This document shows positions 40,998 through 49,105 of a DNA stretch of 64,000 nucleotides, piece by piece. This DNA is from Azospirillum brasilense (GTDB lineage: Bacteria; Pseudomonadota; Alphaproteobacteria; Azospirillales; Azospirillaceae): contig NZ_VITI01000011.1 in NCBI RefSeq assembly GCF_007827795.1, positions 1 to 64,000 on the forward strand, written 5' to 3'. A program made the position numbers and the translations under genes. The notes beneath the pieces are model-generated. The model saw only the letters and a program-made list of their open reading frames with translations. It ran no database searches and was not told where the DNA came from. Position 1 is the first letter of the stretch, and every line of letters starts with the position of its first letter.

Positions 40998-43900
40998 CTA
41001 CCTTTGCGGGAAGCGCGCCGGCAGGTCGAGGGCGCGCGCCGGAAGCTCGTTGCGCGCCCCGGCGCTGACCGCCGCGCCCAGCACCAGGACGGTGTCGCGC
41101 ACGGGTTCCCCGTCGATGGTCTGCGTGGGCAGGGCGACGCGCAGCAGCAGGCCGTCCCGCGACGACGACGGGGCGTGGCCTTTCAGCAGGCGCAGCAGCG
41201 CCCACGGCCCGCGCTCGGCCAGGGTGATGGTGTCGCCGGTCGCCGCGGCGGTTCCGCCCGCCGGTGCACCCTTCGGACGGAAGGGCGACCCGGCGGCCCA
41301 GCGGGCGCTCAGCAGGACCGGCTGGCCCGGCGTCCAGGCGAGAGTCCCGCCGTTGGCCGTCGCCCCCACCGCGCTGGCGCCGGAGCGCACCGACCAGTCG
41401 ATGATGTGCTCCGCCCCGACCTCCTGCGCGCGGTTGGCGCCGTAGGTGAGGCGGACGCTGACGGGGGCCGGGCGCGCGATGGCCTCCAGCAGGGGGCGGG
41501 CGGCCTCCATCCGCTCCATGAAGGCGGCGACCTCGGGGGTCGCGGTCCGCATCACCGCCGCGCGGTGCTCGTCGAGCTGTCGGAAGAAGCGGCGGACGTC
41601 CTGCGGGTCGGCGTCCGGCGCGCCGCGCGCCTGTTCGGAGCCGACGAAGGGGAAGCGCCCGGCAAGGGTCTGCGCGAAGGCGCTGGACAGCTTCGACAGG
41701 GCGGCGTCGCTGTCCGGGACCGGGGCCTCCACCGGCATTCTGGGCAGGATCGGCAGATGCGCGACGACGGCAGGCGCTTCCACGACGGCGGGCGGCGGAG
41801 CCGCGGGTTCCGGCGACGGGGCCGGGCGCGGGGGAGGCGGGGGGGTTGCCGCGACCGACTTGGCCGGCTCTGGTTTTGGCGGCTCCGGCTTTGGCTCGGC
41901 GGGTTTTGCCTCGGTCGACTTGGCGGCCTCGGCGGGCGGAGCGTCCGGAACCGGCGCGAGCAGGGCGGCGGCCAGGGCGTCCGGCAGCGCGGTCACCGCC
42001 GGGTTGAGAACCAACGCTCCGCCGTCACCCACCGCGAACAGGGCGCCGGTCTGCGGCGCGTCCAGCGCCAGGACGGCTGCGCGGGCGCCGGTCGCGGCGG
42101 TGGACAGGGCCTCGGTGATGCGGTCGGTGGTGTCGCGCCCCGGCAGATCGGCGATGGCCGCCTTCTGAAGCATCACCCGGATCGCGTCGGGCAGGCCGCG
42201 GGCGGGGTCCTGCAGGGCGCCGGCGATCGGCCAGGCGACGGCTTCGGCGACCGCTCTGGTCAGGCGGCGGACGTCCTCGACATCCTCGGCGGTCGGCGTC
42301 TCCGACAGGCCGCGCAGCCGCTCGGCCAGGGCTTCGGCGCGCTGACGCAGCGGGTTGCGGCCGTACAGCTCCTCGGCCAGCGGGGCGGCGAGCTGCACCG
42401 ATTCCGCACGCACCGCCGCGGCGATGGTCCGGGCGTCCAGGTTGGGCAGGTCGGCGCCCGCGGCGATGCGCGTGATGTAGCCGTCCGTCGCCGTCATCGG
42501 TGACTTGGGAACGGCGCCGTAGACGCTTTCGGCCAGCGCGTTCAGCTCGTCGAAACCACTGTTGCGGCGGAAGCGGTCGTAGCGTTCCAGCGCGTCGCGC
42601 CGCCCGCCGATGCGGTCGAGCTGCTCGGCGAGCCGGCGGAAGGCCGGAAGATCCTCCACGCGCTGCGGGTTGGCGACCGGCGGCAGGTCGGCCATGGTGG
42701 CGCTGGGCAGCAGGGCGTCGCGGATCGGCCGAAGCACCGAGCGGCGCAGCGTGACCGAGGCGAGCCGCTTCTTGTCCTCGTCGAAGCCGCTGAACAGCGA
42801 GGTCGGCAGCAGCGGCGTGGCGAGGGGACTGCGCTCCATCACCGCCGTGGCGGCGATCACCCGACCGGCCAGAGCCCCGTCGGTGACGGCGTCGCGCGCC
42901 AGCAACGCCCGGCGCAGGTCGGCGGTGGCGGCGGCGACCGGCGGGCTGCCGGCGGACACGCTGGAGACACCCTGCCAAGCGGCGACCGACAGGCCGGCGA
43001 CCGAGGCGGCGAGCGCGGCCTGGGCCATCCGGCGGCGCTTGTGGGCCTGCTGATAGGCGGCGTCGGACGGCCGCCCGTAGCCGGCCTCGGCGAAGGCCCG
43101 GCCCGGCAGCAGGTTGCGGGCGAAGACCGGGCGGCGCCCGCCGGTGGCCGGGGCGTAGGCGCCGGTCAGGGCGATGCCGCGCAGCGGGAAGGGCTCGCTC
43201 TGGTCATCTCCTCCCAGGGCGCCGTCGAGGAACAGCGCCAGCGGATGGCGCAGCGTGTCCAGGACCGAGGGAAGCAGCGGCAGGCGCACCCCGGCGGTGC
43301 CGGCGGCGAAGGCGTCGGCCTCCAGCATGGCGATATCGGCGGCGATGGCCTCGAACGCCTCGTCGATGCGGCGCGGCTCGAAGGGCTTGGCCCAATCCTG
43401 GGGGTTGGTCCATCCCAGCACGCCGTCCAGCAGGGCGGAGGGCATGGCGGCGCAGAGATCGGTGAATCCGTCCAGGGCCTCGGCGCGGACCACGACCACA
43501 TGCACCGGGCCGACCACGCCGAGATCGTCGCGCAGCGTCCGCAGACGCTCCCGCAGGGCGGCGCCCCGCTTGGCCAGCGCGTCGCGCGGTCCGGGGCGTT
43601 CGGCGGCGGCGCGCAGCTCGTCGGCGCCGACCATCAGCAGGATGCCGTCCAGCGGGCGGCGCATCGGCCGCTTGCGCATCGCCGCGACCAGCGCCGGCCA
43701 GGACGCGCCCAGCCGGGAGCCGTCGGCGGAGTCGGCGCCGGCGTGCAGGATCGCCGCCCCTTCGCAGAACCACCAGCAACCGTTCTCGCCGTTGCCGTTC
43801 TCGGGCCAGCGGACATGGGTCGGGTCGGTGGCGAGCAGGGCCGGGCCGCCGACGCCGAAAGCGAGGAACCAGGGAATGTCGCCGCGGCGCAGGGGGCCGC

Positions 43901-44246
43901 GCATCTGCCGCGTCAGGATGTCCAGCCCCTCGCCATAGATGCGGGCGTTGGGCGGCGTGTTGGCGGCGGCTTTCGTGGGCGGAGGCACCTCGGCGCGGAC
44001 GCGCAGCGGCGCCGGCGGGGCGGCCCGGCGCGCGGGCGCCTTCCGGCCGGCGGCGGCCTTGACGGCGGGCTTGCGCCGCCAGCCGCGCAGCGTCGGCCAG
44101 ACCATCCGGCCGAGGCGGTAGAAGATGTAGAGCGGCAGCGCCAGCAGCGCGTAGGGCGCCAGCGTCACGGCGAAGGACAGCAGGTAGACGATGGCGGAGC
44201 CGATGGTGGAGAGCACCAGCTCCAGCGTGAGCATCAGTAGGACCAT
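40998..44246 (-). CDS. TssM/IcmF-family protein with degenerate P-loop
   Basis: 1,082 residues. In type VI secretion TssM spans the inner membrane and reaches across the periplasm to TssJ. Two N-terminal membrane helices (about 8-45), then the region of the IcmF nucleotide fold: IPWFLAFGVGGPALLATDPT at 124-143 lies where TssM has its Walker A loop, but the GKS/T is gone. WWF at 158-160 and PLDGILLMVGADEL match the family's next blocks. A membrane helix follows near 440 (ALAASVAGLSVAAW) after RPVFARNLLPGRAFAEAGYG. A Pro/Lys/Ala-rich spacer at about 780-850 precedes the periplasmic end. The start at 44246 overlaps the TssL-like gene by 13 bases; an ATG at 44234 is an alternative. Confidence 0.85.
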   Translation of the reverse strand: MVLLMLTLELVLSTIGSAIVYLLSFAVTLAPYALLALPLYIFYRLGRMVWPTLRGWRRKPAVKAAAGRKAPARRAAPPAPLRVRAEVPPPTKAAANTPPNARIYGEGLDILTRQMRGPLRRGDIPWFLAFGVGGPALLATDPTHVRWPENGNGENGCWWFCEGAAILHAGADSADGSRLGASWPALVAAMRKRPMRRPLDGILLMVGADELRAAAERPGPRDALAKRGAALRERLRTLRDDLGVVGPVHVVVVRAEALDGFTDLCAAMPSALLDGVLGWTNPQDWAKPFEPRRIDEAFEAIAADIAMLEADAFAAGTAGVRLPLLPSVLDTLRHPLALFLDGALGGDDQSEPFPLRGIALTGAYAPATGGRRPVFARNLLPGRAFAEAGYGRPSDAAYQQAHKRRRMAQAALAASVAGLSVAAWQGVSSVSAGSPPVAAATADLRRALLARDAVTDGALAGRVIAATAVMERSPLATPLLPTSLFSGFDEDKKRLASVTLRRSVLRPIRDALLPSATMADLPPVANPQRVEDLPAFRRLAEQLDRIGGRRDALERYDRFRRNSGFDELNALAESVYGAVPKSPMTATDGYITRIAAGADLPNLDARTIAAAVRAESVQLAAPLAEELYGRNPLRQRAEALAERLRGLSETPTAEDVEDVRRLTRAVAEAVAWPIAGALQDPARGLPDAIRVMLQKAAIADLPGRDTTDRITEALSTAATGARAAVLALDAPQTGALFAVGDGGALVLNPAVTALPDALAAALLAPVPDAPPAEAAKSTEAKPAEPKPEPPKPEPAKSVAATPPPPPRPAPSPEPAAPPPAVVEAPAVVAHLPILPRMPVEAPVPDSDAALSKLSSAFAQTLAGRFPFVGSEQARGAPDADPQDVRRFFRQLDEHRAAVMRTATPEVAAFMERMEAARPLLEAIARPAPVSVRLTYGANRAQEVGAEHIIDWSVRSGASAVGATANGGTLAWTPGQPVLLSARWAAGSPFRPKGAPAGGTAAATGDTITLAERGPWALLRLLKGHAPSSSRDGLLLRVALPTQTIDGEPVRDTVLVLGAAVSAGARNELPARALDLPARFPQR

Positions 44247-44962
44247 GACAGCCCCATGTCCTCGACCGCGGCGCGGGCGCCACTCAGATCGCGTTGAATG
44301 CCGCCGACGGCGCCGGCCCACAGCAGGTGCGAAACCACGAGGAACAGCACCGCGGTCCCGCCGACCGCCCACCACCAGCGCCGCCCGGACGGCGCGAGGT
44401 AGCCGGGCACGGCGCCGTCTGGCGGTTCGCAGGCGCGCGGGCTGGGATGGCTGGCCGCGGCGCGCTCGCCGACGACGATGCGGTGCAGGGCCGGGCGGCG
44501 GGCGGTCGCCTGGGCGTCGTCGGGAAAGCCCAGCGCCAGCGCCGCGAGATAGACGGCGGCCAGCCCGCGGTCGGCCTTCGCGCCCTGACGGATCAGGTCG
44601 TCGGCCTGGACGAACAGGGTCTGCAGCGTGGCGTTCGCGCCGAACAGGCGGCTGGAGACCACGGCGTCGGCGGGCCGCGTCTGGGCCAGCGCGCGGTCGG
44701 CCAGCATGGCCATGGCGAAGACCGCCTTGACCACGGTGCCGTGCGCCCCCGGCCCCTGCGAGACGGCGCCGCCGCTCATCCCATGGAGCGTGGCGGTCAG
44801 ACGGTCGGCAACCGTCCCTGCCGGGGCCTGCGTGTCGGCGCAGCCGGCGAGCAGATCCTCCTGGAAGGCGCGGAACAGGGTCAACGTGCCGGCGGGCTTG
44901 GCTCCCGAAGACGCGGGCTTCGGCGCCGGTGCGGATTGGGCCGCAGCGGGTTGGGCGGTCAC
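44234..44962 (-). CDS. TssL/DotU-like protein
   Basis: 242 residues. Cytoplasmic helical domain about 25-190 then one C-terminal membrane helix (WAVGGTAVLFLVVSHLLWAG, about 197-217) and a short periplasmic tail: the tail-anchored build of DotU/TssL. The segments TLTLFRAFQEDLLAG, VVKAVFAMAMLADRAL and VYLAALALGFPDD resemble the family, including the late GF position, though conservation is modest. No peptidoglycan-binding extension. GTG start overlaps the upstream lipoprotein gene stop (GTGA), and the TssM-like gene follows, the normal L-M order. Confidence 0.75.
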   Translation of the reverse strand: MTAQPAAAQSAPAPKPASSGAKPAGTLTLFRAFQEDLLAGCADTQAPAGTVADRLTATLHGMSGGAVSQGPGAHGTVVKAVFAMAMLADRALAQTRPADAVVSSRLFGANATLQTLFVQADDLIRQGAKADRGLAAVYLAALALGFPDDAQATARRPALHRIVVGERAAASHPSPRACEPPDGAVPGYLAPSGRRWWWAVGGTAVLFLVVSHLLWAGAVGGIQRDLSGARAAVEDMGLSWSY

Positions 44963-45432
44963 GGCGTTCCCTCCGTCAGCGGGGCCACGGTGAAGGTCTC
45001 CCGTCCCAGCCGCACATCCAGGGCGCCGGCGCCGTCCAGCGTCTGCCGGTGGGTGCCGGGCGCGCCGTACAGCGCGTAGACGAGGGTCCGGGTCGGGGTG
45101 CCAGGAGATGGGGCGAAGGGGGGAAGGCTGTGCAGGAGCACGCTCTGGCCCGGCACCATCTCCCAGGAGGCGATGGCGATGCGGTTCCCGGCCTCGGCGC
45201 TCAGCGCCTCGCGGTCGCGGAACCAGCCCGCGGCGTCGAGCCCGGCCAGCCGTCCGGCCACCGCCGGATCGGCGACCCGCACCACGTCGACCGCCACCGG
45301 GCGGCGCCCGTTTGCGTCGGGCTCGGCGACGATGCGGAGCACCGGCGCGTCGGCGCGTCCCGCGCCGGGGGCGGGCGTGCCCGCGGCGCAGCCGGCCAGC
45401 GTCAGGGCGAGGAGCATGGCGAAGCGCTTCAT
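44959..45432 (-). CDS. Lipoprotein in TssJ position
   Basis: 157 residues. MKRFAMLLALTLAGCAAGTP is a lipoprotein signal with lipid-site Cys15. The mature part is beta-rich (PVAVDVVRVADPAVAGRL, IAIASWEMVPGQSVLL, TRTLVYALYGAPGTHRQTL), consistent with the transthyretin-like sandwich of TssJ/VasD, whose domain binds the periplasmic end of TssM. The fit is by size, signal and gene order rather than a firm motif. It lies between the second lipoprotein and the TssL-like gene, which it overlaps (GTGA). Confidence 0.65.
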   Translation of the reverse strand: MKRFAMLLALTLAGCAAGTPAPGAGRADAPVLRIVAEPDANGRRPVAVDVVRVADPAVAGRLAGLDAAGWFRDREALSAEAGNRIAIASWEMVPGQSVLLHSLPPFAPSPGTPTRTLVYALYGAPGTHRQTLDGAGALDVRLGRETFTVAPLTEGTP

Positions 45433-45433
45433 C

Positions 45434-45826
45434 TCAGCCACCCGTGCCGGGCGCCGATTGGCCGACGCAGACGTAGCCCGCCGGGGTGTGGCGGTACCAG
45501 TTGCCGGTCGCCTCGGCGCAGGGGGCGAGCACGCGGTCGTTGCGCTGGGGCGCCGCCACCGGTGCCGGGGCGGTGTCCACCTCGCGGGCACCGGCGGGAC
45601 GGTTGGTCACGACGAAGCCGTCCTCGTCCTCCTCGACGATCATCACGTAGCGGGCGCGCTTGGCGGGGTAGCGGATGCCGACGTCGTAGTCGCCGTCGGC
45701 CACCTTCTCCAGGATCGCGCCGGGGCGGTCGCTGCCGAGCGGCGCGCAGCCTGTTCCGGCGAGCAGAACCGGCAGCAGCGCCGCCGCGGCGATCAAGGGT
45801 CGCATCATCGGAATGTTCCTGCTCAT
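45434..45826 (-). CDS. Small lipoprotein (130 aa)
   Basis: Signal and lipobox MRPLIAAAALLPVLLAGTGC give a predicted lipid-linked Cys27 from the start at 45826, which overlaps the channel gene stop (ATGA). The mature part begins with a DGDYDVGIRYPAKRARYVMI strand region, has an acidic patch (VEEDEDG) and ends with two Cys (LAPCAEATGN, AGYVCVGQ) that could pair. I recognise no family. Its tight coupling between the receptor-channel and the TssJ-like gene suggests an envelope partner of one of them. Confidence 0.7.
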   Translation of the reverse strand: MSRNIPMMRPLIAAAALLPVLLAGTGCAPLGSDRPGAILEKVADGDYDVGIRYPAKRARYVMIVEEDEDGFVVTNRPAGAREVDTAPAPVAAPQRNDRVLAPCAEATGNWYRHTPAGYVCVGQSAPGTGG

Positions 45827-48800
45827 GCCGGGATCGCCTTGCGCTGGGCGTTGACCGCGGCGGCGGGGCCGGCGGCCTCCATCAGGTCGGGCGGGGTCGG
45901 CTCGATGCCGGCCTCGGCCAGCGTGCGGTAGACGGACCGCCAGACCAGCTCCGGCACGACGAAGCTGGCGTCGTAGTCCTCGACCCAGAAGAACAGGTTG
46001 TATTTGCACAGCCATTGGCCGTTGACGCCGCGGATGCCGTCGTAGCGGACGAAGGCCGGGGCGCCGGTGGCGCTGGGCAGCACCTTGTCGGCGTTTTGCA
46101 GGGCGGTGGTCAGCAGGCCGCCCATCCGGCCGGGGTCGTGGCGGGCGTCGGCGTAGTATTCCAGCTTCATCGACACCCGGTCGACCGCGCTGAAATTGAC
46201 GACGGTCGCCTCCGACACCTTGGCGTTGGGCATGGCGACGATGAAGCCGGCGACGTTGCGTATGCGCACCGTGCGCCACGTCATGTCCACCACGACGCCG
46301 CGCACCAGATCGGTGATCTGGATGCTGTCGCCGATCTGGAACGGCCGCTCGATGTTCAGGACGATGCCGGAGAAGACGTTGGCGATGTTGGCCTGGATGG
46401 CGAGGCCGATGACCATGCCGACGAGGCCGGAGGCGGCGAGCAGGCTGGTGATCGGCTGCTTCAGCACGAAGGCGATGATGCCGCAGCCGGCGAAGCCGAA
46501 GACGATCAGGGTGGAGAAGCGGCGGACGATGCCGGGGATCTTGCGCTGGGTGCGGATCTCCAGCGGGGTCCAGACGAAGCGCTCCAGCGTGCGGTCGACC
46601 AGGATGGCCGGCACGATCCACCACAGCACGTTGACGCCGTTCACCACCATGGCGATCCCGCTCGGCGGCAGCGTCGCCACTGCCTGATCCAGCACGATGT
46701 TGCCGGCGGACATCAGCAGCAGCGGCCAGGACAGGATGCGCATGAACAGCGTCTGGATCTTCCAGAACTGGCCACGGTCGCGGCGGTCCATAAAGGCGGC
46801 GAAGACCGCCAGAACGGCGCTGAAGATGGCGATGTAGACGAAGAAGTCGCGGTGGATGAAGTCGCGCGCCGCCGGGGAATCCGCTGCCGCGACCACGCCG
46901 AAGTCGACGCGCGAGAAGTCCGGCTGCGGACGGCCGAAACCGACATAGTTGGGATCGCCTTCGCTGCCGACCGAGGCGACGTCCTGCGAGATCCAGGCGC
47001 GCGACAGGCGCCAGCCGGGCGACGGCGCCAGCACCCGCTTGGCGCGGAGCTGGTCGAGCAGGGTGGAGCTTTCGCTCTCGCCCTCCAGCGCCCGGCGGAA
47101 ACGGTCGGCGAGGCCGGGATCGGCGGCGGACGCGGTCTCCGCCGCGGCCATCGCCTTCAGCTTCTCCACGAAGTCGTTGGTGTCGACCAGCGACATGCCG
47201 AGCACGTCGGTGACGAACATCACCGTGTTGCGGTTCTGCGTCCGGTGGCGGAAGCTGACGCCGACCGTCTGGCTGCCGTAGGGCGGGCGCTGGTCGAAGA
47301 CGTTCAGGGCGAAGCGCCCCTCGATCCGGTAGGCGACGTAGGTGGTGACCTCGCCGCGCTCCTCGCGGTAGGGCTTGCCCAGCTCGACCGGCTTGACCGC
47401 GTTGGTGAAGACGACGTCCGCCGGGTTGAAGGCGCCGCGGTAGCGGAACCAGATCGTCAGGTTCAGCGTCGCCTCGTTGGCGTCCGGATTGAGGTCGCGG
47501 ATTTCATGGAGCTGGACGCCGGTGTAGATGACGTCCGTCTTGTACATGAAGCGGTCGTTGACGTAGAGCGCCCGGCCCTTGGTGACCTCCTCCAGGAAGT
47601 TGGAGACGCCGGCCTCGCGGATCGGCTGGAGCTGGGTCAGCGCCGCCACCGGGTTCAGGCCGTTGTAGGAGGCCATCATCACCGGCAGGGTCGCTTGGCC
47701 CCGCGCGTCGAAGGTCCAGGTGCCGACCGTGCCCTGGAAGGCGGTCTCGGCGCGGTCGTGGTCGGCGATGGCGCGGCGCAGGGCCTCGCCGTCCGGCTTG
47801 CCGGTGGCGGTGTCCGTCCTGGCGATGGCTCCGGCGATGAGGTCCACGCCGTCGGCGCCCAGCGCCGCCGCCCAGTCGGGCACCGCGTTGAAGCGCTTCA
47901 CATACTGGCCGTAGAAGCGCTGCGCCCGCTCGTTCGCGGTGTCGAACAGCACGGGCGAGGACACCAGCAGGCCGTGGCCGTAGGCTTCCGGGGTCAGCGC
48001 CTTGGGGTTGGCCTGCGCCTGGGCGACGATCTCGGTGCGGAAGGCCGAGCTGGCCATCTCCGAGCTGCCGGCGATCAGGTTGCGCACCCCGGCGTCGCGC
48101 AGCGCCACCACCGCCCGCGCGCTGTCCACCGCCGACCCGATGACGACGACGGCGCCGGTCGGCATCTTCTCCTTCACCGCCTGGGCCAGCGCCGGCAGGG
48201 TGGAAGCGCCGCTGCGGCCCGGCGCGAAGGTCCATTGGCCGACCAGCCTGGTGCCGAAGCGCTGGAGGATCGCGTCGAACTGCCCGGCCTGGGAGGCCGC
48301 CTGCTCGCTGTCCTCGCGGACGATGGCGACGGTCGGCTCGCCCACCACGTTGCGCACGTAGTTGGCGAGGAAGCGCGTCTCGTGCGTGCGGTCCAGCGTG
48401 ATGCTGAACAGCCAGGGGCTGGGGGCGGCGTCGGCCGGGCGGACCAGCGGGCGCGGCGCGATCAGCGGGATCTGCCGCTGGGCGTAGATCGCCGTCGCGC
48501 TGTCGGTGGCGTCCGGCGTGTGGCCGATCACCGCGAGGATGGAGGGATCGTTGGAGACGCGCCGGGCGATCTCCAGCGACTTGCCCTTGTCGCCCTCGTC
48601 GTCGAAGGGCTTGACCACCACGGGACGTCCGGCGATGCCGCCCGCCGCGTTGATCGTGTCGGCGCGCAGCGCCGCCCCCTTGCGCAGCGCCAGCCCGAGC
48701 GCCGCGTCCGGCCCGCTGAGCGGACCGACGACGGCGACGGTCAGCGGCTCGCGCGCGCTGTCGCCGAGGAAGCCGGCGCGGACGACCAGGGAGACCAGCA

Positions 48801-48906
48801 CGGTGACGAGCATCGCCGCCGCCAGGATCAGCGCGAAGCGCGCCTTCTTGGTCAGGTGCGACCAGCGCAGCGGCGGCCGGGAGCGGGGCTGGAGCGAGCT
48901 CAGCAT
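45823..48906 (-). CDS. Receptor-channel fusion: LivJ-like binding domain, ligand-gated-channel-like sandwich, MscS pore
   Basis: 1,027 residues. An anchor helix at 24-44 is followed by a type I periplasmic binding fold (about 55-440) of the branched-chain amino-acid/ANF receptor class: VAVVGPLSGPDAALGLALRK, AGRPVVVKPFDDEGDKGKS, YGQYVKRFNAVPDWAAALGA. Residues about 455-690 are beta-rich and recall the extracellular domain of Cys-loop-type pentameric channels: TGVQLHEIRDLN, NLTIWFRYRG, a FDQRPPYGSQTVGVSF block where those have DFRRYPFDSQTL, and a late GWRLSRAW strand. Then four membrane helices (about 692-815) and a classic MscS pore helix and beta domain (LVGMVIGLAIQANIANVFSG, IERPFQIGDSIQI). 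The start at 48906 has GAGG upstream. The sequence suggests a channel gated by a periplasmic ligand. The middle domain is my pattern match and needs a profile search. Confidence 0.8.
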   Translation of the reverse strand: MLSSLQPRSRPPLRWSHLTKKARFALILAAAMLVTVLVSLVVRAGFLGDSAREPLTVAVVGPLSGPDAALGLALRKGAALRADTINAAGGIAGRPVVVKPFDDEGDKGKSLEIARRVSNDPSILAVIGHTPDATDSATAIYAQRQIPLIAPRPLVRPADAAPSPWLFSITLDRTHETRFLANYVRNVVGEPTVAIVREDSEQAASQAGQFDAILQRFGTRLVGQWTFAPGRSGASTLPALAQAVKEKMPTGAVVVIGSAVDSARAVVALRDAGVRNLIAGSSEMASSAFRTEIVAQAQANPKALTPEAYGHGLLVSSPVLFDTANERAQRFYGQYVKRFNAVPDWAAALGADGVDLIAGAIARTDTATGKPDGEALRRAIADHDRAETAFQGTVGTWTFDARGQATLPVMMASYNGLNPVAALTQLQPIREAGVSNFLEEVTKGRALYVNDRFMYKTDVIYTGVQLHEIRDLNPDANEATLNLTIWFRYRGAFNPADVVFTNAVKPVELGKPYREERGEVTTYVAYRIEGRFALNVFDQRPPYGSQTVGVSFRHRTQNRNTVMFVTDVLGMSLVDTNDFVEKLKAMAAAETASAADPGLADRFRRALEGESESSTLLDQLRAKRVLAPSPGWRLSRAWISQDVASVGSEGDPNYVGFGRPQPDFSRVDFGVVAAADSPAARDFIHRDFFVYIAIFSAVLAVFAAFMDRRDRGQFWKIQTLFMRILSWPLLLMSAGNIVLDQAVATLPPSGIAMVVNGVNVLWWIVPAILVDRTLERFVWTPLEIRTQRKIPGIVRRFSTLIVFGFAGCGIIAFVLKQPITSLLAASGLVGMVIGLAIQANIANVFSGIVLNIERPFQIGDSIQITDLVRGVVVDMTWRTVRIRNVAGFIVAMPNAKVSEATVVNFSAVDRVSMKLEYYADARHDPGRMGGLLTTALQNADKVLPSATGAPAFVRYDGIRGVNGQWLCKYNLFFWVEDYDASFVVPELVWRSVYRTLAEAGIEPTPPDLMEAAGPAAAVNAQRKAIPA

Positions 48907-48960
48907 GGGGTGGGCCTCGAGCGGTCCGTGTCGGGGTGAAGCAGGGCGAGGGGGATGTAA

Positions 48961-49080
48961 CCCTCTCCCCTCTGGGGAGAGGGTGCCCGCGAAGCGGGTG
49001 GGTGAGGGGGATGTGCGTGGCGGTTCGTTCGGCACACGCCCACCCTCCTCACCCCAACCCTCTCCCCAGAGGGGAGAGGG
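48961..49080. repeat. Nested inverted-repeat element (REP/BIME-like), copy 2
   Basis: A 120-base element between the HlyD-type and receptor-channel genes. End palindromes CCCTCTCCCCTCTGGGGAGAG (48961-48983) and its partner at 49058-49080; a GCCCGC-GAA-GCGGGT hairpin follows the left one; inner arms GGGTGAGGGGG and CCTCCTCACCCC face each other. Same plan and length as the element at 31863-31982. It may separate expression of the exporter genes from the genes downstream. Confidence 0.8.
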
Positions 49081-49105
49081 AGAAAAGCAATCGGGCCGGC
49101 CATCC

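Noticed and set aside
40998-45826. A functional type VI secretion system
   Set aside because: Only membrane-core homologues are present and the TssM-like P-loop is destroyed; no sheath, tube, spike or ATPase gene is in the window.
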